From Macrocystis pyrifera (taxonomy: Eukaryota > Sar > Phaeophyceae > Laminariales > Laminariaceae): a stretch of DNA of 64,000 nucleotides. The notes under the pieces were generated by a model. It saw nothing but the letters and a program-made list of their open reading frames with translations. It searched no databases and had not been told where the DNA came from. How positions within the stretch are numbered: the stretch's first letter is position 1; the number at the start of each line of letters is the position of its first letter. The position numbers were made by a program, and so were the translations under genes. The DNA lies in contig JASSKH010000021.1 in the NCBI GenBank assembly GCA_031763025.1, positions 248,001-312,000 of the forward strand, given 5' to 3'. Below are positions 61,101 through 64,000 of this stretch, piece after piece.

Positions 61101-63671
61101 CTGTGAGAGCTTCACTACTGTACAATATAACACTCTTCACTCCAACATTCTTCACTCCAATAATCTTCACTCCAACACTCTTGACTGCAACACTCGTGAC
61201 TGTAACACTCCACAAACGGCGGAATAGGTATCATGAATACCATGGTACCGTTGTATGTACTGCGCTTGCAATGCTGTACAGCGAGACACTACTGTAATAT
61301 TGCGGCGCTATTGTTACTACAGGCCTTGTATAGCTCAAACTATACCCCTCGTACCTGTTACCTGTTGCCTAGTACCAATCTGTCCCAAAACGTAAGGCCA
61401 GTTTTCAGTCAATACTACTGAACACTACAAAATACTCTACAATAATATACAGACTGTCCTTGTCCTTCCATTTGGGGGCAGAGAGGCAGAGTGGCGCTAC
61501 ACTACACTACATTTACACTAGTGTCACCTATTAATAGTAGGCATTCCTTTCGAGCGAAGCGAGTTGTAACTTCACATGGCCGCGGGGCTCTTTTCCGCTA
61601 CTGTACTCAAGGTGAAGGAGATCCCATGCACAACATAAAGCTGGAGATCCGCGCCGTCCGACCCAAAATATCCGAAAAAAAAAAAAAACGACATCGCCAA
61701 AAAAAAACGCAACGCATTTCTTACTGCAGTACTGCCTTGCACCAGCGCGAACAGTTGACGATAGCTACTGTAGTAATAGTAAATGCCATCGGACACATTC
61801 CACCAGAACGAACTCATAGCGAGAGCTACTAGTGTAGCACTACTGTATTATCTTATAATATTATACGTACTTGAAGTATGCTATGGTAAGGAAGCTTGGT
61901 AACGGTAGAGAGGATGCGCAAGAAAACGCAGTGTCGACCATTTTCCATGTCGAACAGATGATATATCTATCTCCAGATCAGATAGATGGCCTACTTGCAG
62001 ATCGTCTAGGTCCTAAAGTGCGGTTTTGGTGTGTTATGCAGGATCTCTATAGGCAGTAGAGATCCAACTCAGAAAAAAAACATGGTCTAGATCATGCAGG
62101 TTGTACGCCTCCCATACTTCATTCAACACGACCTAGCAACAGAATATACACATCAGGCATCAGGAATTAATGTATACTTCGAAGTATGCCGCCAAAAATC
62201 TTCTGTAGATGATTGAAGTGGAAATCGATCACCTGTCCTATAATAGGTGTCGGGTATTTCGTATTAGTGCAGGACTACAGTAGCTAGCCCTAAGATCCAA
62301 ACAGGAAGATGACGAGACTTCTAAACGTTCAACATGATTGAACATGATTGAACCAGCAAACGTCAATACGATTGGAAATTGAAATGTCAACATTGCACAT
62401 CAACGTGATTGGACAACATGGTTGAATAAAGATGATGGACAACATTATAAAATAAATGAGATTGGACAACAGGATTGAACGAAGACGATTGGGCAAGGTG
62501 AATGAAAACAGGAAGGGGATACATCTATTGCTGACGACATGAATCCGCTCCAACTTCCACCCAGTACGGGAAGGAGGAAAATCTGGGGTTAGGGTTAGGG
62601 TTAGGGTTAGGGTTAGGCTGACGACATAAATCCGTTCCAACTCCCAGTACAAGACGGACTGCTGCTGTGACTGCGACAGTCAGCAGCACGCAGTTACAGC
62701 AGCAGCAGGAATAGTATCTAGACGTTCATCGGCACGGAGCACAGCGTATTGCAACAGTTGAGCAGCTGCTTATTATAGCTTGGCTGGAGGTCTGGGTCAC
62801 CTACGTATCAGATGTGTATTTAGCATGAGTAACAATGCAGCAGCTGCTTATCATAGCTTAGCTGGAGGTCAGGGTAACCTACGTATTAGACGTACGAATA
62901 GCATGAGTAACAAGTCGACCATTCACCCCCCCCTACTCACACCAGAAAAAAAAATCAACTAACTGACGCTGTCATCCATATGCCATAAAACCCGCCTCAA
63001 AAGTGGCCCTTAGTAGGATGCAACACACCCTTCATGCGAGTCGCCGAACACCTCACGGCGCTTCGCGCTTGGTGCAAGCAATGCCTGCCTGGTCGGCGAC
63101 AACCCCAACGTGCTCCGTCCCGGCATTGTACGGATGCGAGGGTCTATGGTCATACGACTACGGCCATGCATGAGATCGAGTACATCCCCCTTCCCTACTC
63201 TACTACTGTACGGCGTAACACAAAATATAACACACCCAATTCGATTCACGGCCGAATTTTCTTTTAGCAGATAAAGCAGTGGCCACCTGAAAATAACGGC
63301 TTTGGACATATATGTTATCGTCCAGATATTTCTATAGATAGCGTCGCTCGGCGCTTGCACTCTCCCCGCTGTCGATGCACTTTCGTGGATAGACGGCTGT
63401 ATCGCTTTTGTTTGCACTCGCCCAGTTGTCGATAAACTGAGATATTTTAATAATAGTACAACATTTGTCCGAGTGGGTGTGTTACAATCTTCCGTGTTTT
63501 ACGGGGCTTTAACCCTAACCCTAAGGTGAATCGAATCGCTTATCGTGAAGCGCATTTCCTCACCTTCCCCTGCTTGAAGAGCACCATAGCTCGATTGCTC
63601 AAGACGGTAGCTCGAAAGTTGATGCCTTGAGCTGATGAGTCGCCGCTGCACTCCAACGCCTTCGTGTACAG
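18976..63671 (-). CDS. UNC45: UNC-45/CRO1/She4-type myosin chaperone, 18 exons, 5' end outside window
   Basis: Eighteen exons (listed separately) join in a single frame of 2853 nt, 950 residues plus TAA. Residues 1-114 are a TPR region: SNRAMVLFKQGK and KAYFRRALARE carry the Asn, Lys and Arg of the Hsp90 C-terminal carboxylate clamp. Residues about 115-950 are armadillo-like helices. Diagnostic UCS segments include GLIVQQGG, GLMALTNLASLDN and IRRASTEAMCNLL. Family members chaperone the myosin motor domain with Hsp90 in the cytosol and are usually about 930-950 residues, so only some 20-30 N-terminal residues seem to be missing. The gene spans 44.7 kb; introns of 493-9933 nt are filled with repeats. 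All introns are GT-AG with every phase matching. The N-terminal exon was not found in 63672-64000. Confidence 0.94.
19464..19637. repeat. Two ~90-bp tandem units at the start of the last intron
   Basis: GGCGGTGTACG starts at 19464 and 19554; both units continue as CGGACCT(A/G)CG, an A-rich run, then GAGGACATGTTC or GAGGGCATGCTC. The second unit ends at the exon q donor. Confidence 0.7.
19641..19792 (-). CDS. UNC45: UNC45 exon q (UCS, residues 844-894)
   Basis: VATGFMADEVGGCDALVHA to VLTAYLAEQSSL, 50 codons plus two bases. Acceptor GTTCTGCAG, donor AAG|GTGCGA. Confidence 0.9.
20761..20862 (-). repeat. 72-bp-offset duplication of exon p end and splice donor
   Basis: ATGGCGGCCAGGGATCCTGA plus GGTGATTTCT (about 20833-20862) is repeated 72 bp into the intron with four changes, keeping GGTGATTTCT. 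The frame between the two donors is open, so the second would add 24 residues. Confidence 0.85.
20840..21037 (-). CDS. UNC45: UNC45 exon p (UCS, residues 778-843)
   Basis: FSDHEMIRRASTEAMCNLL to ALGCLAMAARDPE, 66 codons, phase 0; matches the R.A.TE.MCN helix. Acceptor CGTCTTCAG, donor GAG|GTGATT. A second copy of the donor region lies 72 bp downstream. Confidence 0.95.
21687..21843 (-). CDS. UNC45: UNC45 exon o (UCS, residues 725-777)
   Basis: SVPALIAMCRDHESLNIQQF and GLMALTNLASLDNVKSRII, the most diagnostic UCS motif. Acceptor TTTGGCAG, donor CAG|GTACGC. Confidence 0.96.
22090..22148. repeat. GATC-rich short array
   Basis: AGATAGATC units in intron 14; related to the GATC-rich family at 29340-29640 and 55000-55541. 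Confidence 0.6.
22708..23045 (-). repeat. Repeat A copy 4, diverged
   Basis: It shares CATGCATGGCCGTA, CCCTACAATGCCGGGACGGA and TTCACCGA.CAGGCAGAC with copies 1-2, and later GAGACAG.AATGGG, with many substitutions. It has lost most of the C tail. In intron 14. Confidence 0.75.
23846..24009 (-). CDS. UNC45: UNC45 exon n (UCS, residues 671-725)
   Basis: SLLINMAATPSVSEADSA to EARHAIAKTLVTTNPHL; the latter matches the conserved AAHALAKI..NP helix. Acceptor GACGGACAG, donor GG|GTGAGA, phase 2. Confidence 0.93.
26029..26182 (-). CDS. UNC45: UNC45 exon m (UCS, residues 619-670)
   Basis: SHALAEAGCVLALKKLAED to LNRGLIVQQGGL, a hallmark UCS segment (RG.IV.QGG). Acceptor GTCTGGTAG, donor CTG|GTGAGG. 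Confidence 0.93.
27406..27495 (-). CDS. UNC45: UNC45 exon l (residues 589-619)
   Basis: PVKGKLADIYATCNEAN to AALKAAGSIVA. The acceptor used, ACCCTAACCCTAAG, is a telomere-like repeat; it is the choice that fits the incoming phase. Donor GT|GTATCT at 27405 fits the outgoing phase. Confidence 0.78.
28051..28211 (-). CDS. UNC45: UNC45 exon k (residues 536-589)
   Basis: LCVSKEEEVKESFKGKD, then YEQYQQLKQLNDSHGQG and an acidic loop to DSVDAAQR; it aligns with the charged insertion in UNC-45 before the UCS core. Acceptor CGCTCAG, donor AAG|GTTGTG, phase 2. Confidence 0.9.
29340..29640. repeat. GATC-rich dispersed repeat, copy 1
   Basis: It shares CGCGCTAGATCATACATATGG-like blocks (CGCTAGATCATACATATGG), CCTGCCGTTG and ACGGGTCCCAC with 55000-55541. 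In intron 10. Confidence 0.75.
29777..29902 (-). CDS. UNC45: UNC45 exon j (residues 494-535)
   Basis: VKEELCYGSARCQKAL to PIAYGLAFLYSS, 42 codons, phase 0. It corresponds to the UNC-45 segment with a conserved YG pair before NLTNSYD. Acceptor TTTGTTCAG, donor TCG|GTAAGG. Confidence 0.92.
30195..30496 (-). mobile_element. tRNA-derived SINE, copy 1
   Basis: In minus sense it has a tRNA-like head (A box GGCTTGGTAGGTGG, B box GGGTTCATATC, T-stem GTGGG/CTCAC) followed by an unrelated body ending AAAGTAAAAGTGATAT. It is about 90 percent like copy 2. Confidence 0.8.
30510..32386 (+). repeat. Segmental duplication copy 1
   Basis: It corresponds in order to 47245-50063: the CCTTCGGGATGTGGGTAACG block, CTA/GTA-rich sequence with GGTAGAAGCAGCATG words, CACGTACGTGCTCGGTGTGA, a CTG microsatellite, and the block ending TTTGGTACAAAGTAATAC. 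Copy 1 lacks the SINE and foldback insertions of copy 2. Confidence 0.85.
31478..31575. repeat. CTG-rich microsatellite
   Basis: CTGCTGTAT and CTGCTGCAT units; the orthologous position in segmental copy 2 carries the foldback insertion. Confidence 0.85.
33291..33540 (-). CDS. UNC45: UNC45 exon i (residues 410-493)
   Basis: AYAKLGMISAALSSDSDDV to ERAVEVLSFLVSKTK; the last segment matches a conserved UNC-45 armadillo helix (RAVEALSYL-like). Acceptor TTCATGCAG, donor AAG|GTGTGT, ends in phase 0. Confidence 0.92.
34232..34440. repeat. 12-bp minisatellite (CAGCTACAACCA)
   Basis: More than ten near-perfect units, degrading to 6-bp CAGCTA/CAACAG variants at the right. In intron 8. Confidence 0.92.
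36087..36231 (-). CDS. UNC45: UNC45 exon h (residues 362-410)
   Basis: GEGEAFAAISSESRMQG to SLQGFLAE. Acceptor TTGACGTAG. The donor GT|GTGTAT (36086) gives phase 2, as needed by the next exon; GAG|GTGTGT two bases earlier would break the frame. Confidence 0.85.
36763..36990. repeat. Degenerate ACATACAGC minisatellite
   Basis: 9-mer CATACAGCA words recur with interruptions over about 230 bp in intron 7. Confidence 0.75.
37140..37300 (-). repeat. Dispersed repeat pair, member 1 (possible exon relic)
   Basis: It matches 51372-51535, sharing TCACCCAGGGTT, ACTCCC.CGTTG, CAACGCGG and CGGTAAAAT. The minus frame reads NEGVTTLGESLRLVAAGGL. Confidence 0.65.
38711..38916 (-). CDS. UNC45: UNC45 exon g (residues 293-362)
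   Basis: LYKTLSSERPVERRKASACL to GGGSVAETK. One base, 68 codons, one base. Acceptor GATGACAG, donor AAAG|GTACGT. Confidence 0.9.
42355..42518 (-). CDS. UNC45: UNC45 exon f (residues 239-293)
   Basis: VVDRLDELPEANREQVEG to SIAWRVVVL. Acceptor ATATTTCAG. Two donors are possible: GAG|GTATCG at 42395 (phase 0) and CAC|GTGAGC at 42354 (phase 2). Only the second fits the phase of the next exon, so it was chosen. Confidence 0.82.
42600..42960. repeat. GATAAAAGT/C satellite beside a splice acceptor
   Basis: About 40 copies of 9-11-bp units (GTGATAAAA, GCGATAAAA, GTGATGAAA) over 360 bp. The array ends some 80 bp upstream of the exon f acceptor; on the transcribed strand it is pyrimidine-rich. Confidence 0.92.
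43123..43683 (-). CDS. Intron-nested ORF, putative lipid-anchored coiled-coil protein
   Basis: Intronless ORF of 186 codons from ATG 43683. It begins MGNTCNKKKNKKE: Gly2 with a small residue pattern fits N-myristoylation, Cys5 palmitoylation, and the Lys cluster would add membrane contact. Residues about 10-140 are rich in E, K, R and A (for example AENIAERHDYRAFERRHDG and ETRAALAALAAEGG), predicting a long helix or coiled coil. The last 40 residues become Ser/Cys-rich and hydrophobic and may be read beyond a real splice donor. It lies in UNC45 intron 5 on the same strand. No family is recognised. Composition is more GC-rich and codon-like than the intron around it. Confidence 0.55.
   Translation of the reverse strand: MGNTCNKKKNKKELQEALKKKNEEFFACTGKTIGEAGRDKRAENIAERHDYRAFERRHDGAARARDEAVAKCASETEARQSAESLAEEKKWPMETEERLRLDTAAKLSGERQQRLHAEAETRAALAALAAEGGRRWAEVARVARLPPSISSSSRSCAVCCCCFSYPFISHTKVFPYFLLLGLLKCF
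44223..44239 (+). repeat. G17 tract
   Basis: Uninterrupted G run preceded by TATAAAAGCGATAAAA repeats, with no repeat A or LINE sequence recognised next to it. Confidence 0.9.
44895..45595. repeat. Degenerate TTCAAGGTTGAAGG satellite, ~700 bp
   Basis: Words TTCAAGGTT, GTTGAAGG and GTTCGA recur every 6-8 or 14-16 bases with no fixed register; the whole block lacks other sequence. Confidence 0.9.
45806..45942 (-). repeat. Repeat A copy 5, 5'-truncated
   Basis: GGGGGGGAGGGGTACTCACT, then TCATGAATCGCCGTAGT and GACCAGGCAAGTATTGCTTG. In minus sense it ends GAGTACCCCTCCCC. Confidence 0.8.
46036..46664 (-). pseudogene. LINE ORF2 C-terminal fragment 1, C-rich 3' tail
   Basis: Minus frames encode the region after RT of a non-LTR retrotransposon: NRYKAEVQEMIEKKGKG, then RVGDLDLPERKKRY, then a CCHC-like motif CPCGKAIESRTHIVGEC, then DTLNSSEETIAILGDRWWP. 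Stops and a frameshift near 46300 and 46560 disable it. The 3' end is AGTACGCCCCCC-TCCCCC rather than poly(A). Its 5' truncation abuts a C16 tract (46669-46684). Confidence 0.82.
46669..46684 (+). repeat. G16 tract at the truncated 5' end of LINE fragment 1
   Basis: In LINE sense this is C16 directly upstream of the truncation, like the tail of an earlier insertion. Confidence 0.85.
47086..47121 (+). repeat. AGG microsatellite
   Basis: About eleven uninterrupted AGG triplets inside CTA-rich sequence of intron 5. Confidence 0.9.
48118..48457 (-). mobile_element. tRNA-derived SINE, copy 2, with poly(A) tail
   Basis: Minus sense: a GGGGACCAGCGTCCCC hairpin, then A box TGGCTTGGTAGG and B box GGTTCAAAC exactly 44 nt apart as in tRNA, and a T-stem GTGGG/TTCAC with two wobble pairs. 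A body of about 250 bp ends GTAAAAGTGATG-A12. The acceptor and anticodon stems do not fold, so it is not a tRNA gene. It is absent from the corresponding place in segmental copy 1. Confidence 0.85.
48792..49205. mobile_element. 414-bp foldback/MITE with ~190-bp inverted arms
   Basis: CACTGGATTTTATA...TATAAAATCCAGTG ends. Each arm contains CAAGTAGTTG, an A8 run, GTCTAAGCGGCTAAC and AACCGAACGCACTT in mirrored order; the spacer is about 40 bp. It interrupts the CTG microsatellite seen intact in segmental copy 1, flanked by TTGCTGCTGC on both sides (about 10 bp, ambiguous in a repeat). Long TIRs and a 9-11-bp duplication suggest a Mutator-like derivative. No ORF. Confidence 0.85.
50064..51143 (+). 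repeat. Repeat C copy 1 (~1.1 kb)
   Basis: Inverted relative to 57729-58834. It starts AAGGCGCTTGGCTCCGCGGG with a GCGGGCGG/CCGCCCGC palindrome, a second similar palindrome near 50265, then CACAGCACGGCACAGC, TTCGGCCCGGGTAAAGC, and ends GTACCAACCGAGC. No transposase-like ORF. Confidence 0.8.
51372..51535 (-). repeat. Dispersed repeat pair, member 2 (possible exon relic)
   Basis: Minus frame NAGVVTLGEILRVIAAERLG resembles NEGVTTLGESLRLVAAGGL at 37140-37300. Most differences between the copies fall outside the shared TLGE core. Confidence 0.6.
51961..51983 (+). repeat. Interstitial telomere-like run
   Basis: AACCCCAACCCTAACCCTAA. A separate shorter variant lies at about 52159 (ACTAACCCTAA). 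Confidence 0.75.
52393..52500 (-). repeat. 59-bp tandem duplication of exon e end and splice donor
   Basis: The segment around CTGCAGACACAAGGAGTGG|TGAGT (duplicated part 52452-52490) recurs 59 bp downstream as CTGCAGACGCATGGGGTGG with GTGAGT at 52392. The second donor would shift the frame by 59 nt. Confidence 0.8.
52452..52601 (-). CDS. UNC45: UNC45 exon e (central armadillo, residues 189-238)
   Basis: MLREGGMAPLSMCMKAAS to VVLQTQGV, 50 codons, phase 0. Acceptor TGCGGCAG, donor GTG|GTGAGT. Its 3' end and donor are repeated 59 bp further into the intron. Confidence 0.9.
52800..53030. repeat. 24-bp degenerate minisatellite (CCTTCCGCAACATCAATAC)
   Basis: About nine units with variants CTTCGGCAACACCCGTACC and GTTCCGCATGATCAATACC. 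Confidence 0.85.
53314..53331 (+). repeat. G18 tract
   Basis: Uninterrupted; flanks ACAC and CGTCTTTG do not match repeat A or the LINE. Confidence 0.9.
55000..55541. repeat. Two tandem 271-bp units, GATC-rich family
   Basis: TGTTTCACACCTACTGTAG starts at 55000 and 55271. The units differ at only a handful of positions, so the tandem duplication is recent. Intron 4. Confidence 0.93.
55891..56112 (-). CDS. UNC45: UNC45 exon d (linker and central domain, residues 115-188)
   Basis: 74 codons starting ALKALREAAAAVLKHSQ, then an Ala/Glu/Lys-rich low-complexity linker, then LALGALLSTEPSACVQ. Acceptor GTGATAG, donor CAG|GTGCGG. GC-rich against AT-rich introns. Confidence 0.88.
56202..56238 (+). 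repeat. (CCGTAA)n microsatellite
   Basis: Six units of CCGTAA, one base off the telomere-like CCCTAA unit seen elsewhere in the same introns. Confidence 0.9.
56397..57078 (+). pseudogene. LINE fragment 2: endonuclease end joined to ORF2 C-terminus, RT deleted
   Basis: Plus frame from 56397 reads SSILDFIVVENGSGKG, then NVGTTDHCLIW, the TDH catalytic end of an AP-like endonuclease, then KLHRWRIDE and a TAG. At about 56620 it jumps, in another frame, to LDLPERRKRYTSSREK and the CCHC-like region of fragment 1 (here the last Cys is Ser). The whole RT domain is absent. The 3' end is CAGTACG followed by a C-rich run. Intron 3. Confidence 0.82.
57380..57445 (+). repeat. Interstitial telomere-like array (TTAGGG)
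   Basis: About ten TTAGGG units, two of them TTAGTG. A three-unit run lies 200 bp to the left at 57174-57192. Confidence 0.93.
57729..58834 (-). repeat. Repeat C copy 2
   Basis: Reverse complement of 50064-51143 along its length. The minus-sense 5' end GCAAGGCGCTTCGCTCCGCG has a GCGGGCGGC palindrome. A 288-codon plus-strand ORF crosses it but is not conserved in frame in copy 1. Confidence 0.8.
59014..59106 (-). CDS. UNC45: UNC45 exon c (end of TPR, residues 84-114)
   Basis: LDPGNKEAVKAARRIKDKV is the usual capping helix after TPR3. Acceptor GCTGCAG, donor CAG|GTGCAG, 31 codons, phase 0. Confidence 0.93.
60243..60383 (-). CDS. UNC45: UNC45 exon b (TPR, residues 37-83)
   Basis: AFECVADCTSALDLDPGRVK and KAYFRRALARE complete TPR2 and form TPR3, with clamp Lys and Arg. 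Acceptor TTGCACAG, donor GAG|GTACGT, 47 codons, phase 0. Confidence 0.95.
61131..61210 (+). repeat. 15-bp minisatellite (CACTCTTCACTCCAA)
   Basis: Five units with one to three changes each, in intron 1. Confidence 0.9.
61935..62170. repeat. GATC-rich dispersed repeat, diverged copy
   Basis: CAGATCAGATAGAT, GATCGTCTAGGTCCT and CTAGATCATGCAGG resemble blocks of 55000-55541. Confidence 0.5.
62586..62617 (+). repeat. Interstitial telomere-like array
   Basis: Five TTAGGG units between two copies of a CTGACGACAT(G/A)AATCCG sentence, i.e. the array lies between the arms of a short direct repeat (62531 and 62619). Confidence 0.9.
62761..62911. repeat. Two tandem 78-bp units
   Basis: AGCAGCTGCTTAT(T/C)ATAGCTT starts at 62761 and 62839; about 85-90 percent identical. 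Confidence 0.88.
63013..63195 (+). repeat. Repeat A copy 6, opposite orientation
   Basis: Its plus strand matches the minus sense of copies 1-2: AGTAGGATGCA, CTTCATGCGA, CACGGCGCTTCGCGCTTGG, GAGATCGAGTAC, then CCCCCTTCCC. In intron 1. Confidence 0.85.
63564..63671 (-). CDS. UNC45: UNC45 exon a (TPR, residues 1-36 of in-window protein)
   Basis: LYTKALECSG to LSNRAMVLFKQGK; end of TPR1 and first helix of TPR2, with the clamp Asn. Acceptor GTCGCAG, donor AAG|GTGAGG, phase 0 at both ends. Confidence 0.93.
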
Positions 63672-64000
63672 CTGCGACCATCACGCCAAACACGCATCAC
63701 ACGGCATCACATAGTATGATTCAAGGAACACATAAGCACATGGGCACAAAACAAGTCGTATATCAGTGAATTCTGGTGTATGAACCCGTTCGGAAGTTGA
63801 TTAACTTGATTATAGGGTAGGCGGGAAATACGACGAACGAATGACGATCACAGCATCAGCCACTGCTTCGCTGGGGGGTGCTACGTTATAAACATGGTAT
63901 CCGAAAGCATGGCGTTTGGACTAGAGTACAAATCAAGGAGAAACTCAAGGAGACGCAAGAAACGGGTGCAGCTTGATCCCACCAGCACTATTTTGCGCCC
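63672..64000 (-). other. Start of UNC45 upstream intron; no exon recognised
   Basis: No TPR-like coding stretch was found here, so the N-terminal exon of the chaperone is expected beyond the right edge. Confidence 0.6.

Overview
This looks like nuclear DNA of a eukaryote with large, repeat-rich introns. The best guess is a photosynthetic stramenopile, perhaps a brown alga. The reasons are a conserved gene cut into many short exons with GT-AG introns of 0.5-10 kb, short TTAGGG-type arrays scattered in the introns, a Ty1/copia element, LINE and SINE remnants, and no bacterial gene organisation. The lineage is an inference; no rRNA, organellar or taxon-specific marker is present.

The main result is one gene on the minus strand filling 18976-63671. 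Eighteen exons, each bounded by GT-AG and phase-compatible with its neighbours, sum to 2853 nt (951 codons including the stop). They encode 950 residues of a UNC-45/CRO1/She4-type myosin chaperone: an Hsp90-binding TPR region, then an armadillo-repeat central domain and the UCS domain. Only the extreme N-terminus is missing, to the right of the window. The 17 introns total 41,843 nt, against 2,853 nt of coding sequence. Downstream on the same strand, at 1-192 and 648-848, lie two phase-matched exons of a second, unidentified gene that leaves the window on the left. A small intronless ORF (43123-43683, minus) with an N-terminal MGNTC lipidation signature and a coiled coil lies inside the 9.9-kb intron 5 of the UNC45 gene.

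Between the two genes, 8636-15306 is a young, complete Ty1/copia retrotransposon on the minus strand. It has 278-bp LTRs with 3 mismatches, a 5-bp target duplication GGTTT and a polypurine tract. Gag, protease and integrase are in one ORF, and RT and RNase H are in the same frame beyond a single UAG followed by CAACCA. It inserted into an older dispersed repeat (repeat A).

Most of the rest is repeats: LINE remnants with C-rich instead of A-rich 3' tails, repeat A sharing that 3' end, a tRNA-derived SINE with a poly(A) tail, a TIR element, a long foldback element, a 2-3 kb segmental duplication, an inverted pair of 1.1-kb repeats, minisatellites, long G tracts and telomere-like arrays. At least two exons (5 and 16), and probably a third (17), carry a tandem duplication beside their 5' splice site; for exon 16 this creates an in-frame alternative donor. 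No CRISPR array, operon, rRNA or intact tRNA gene was seen.
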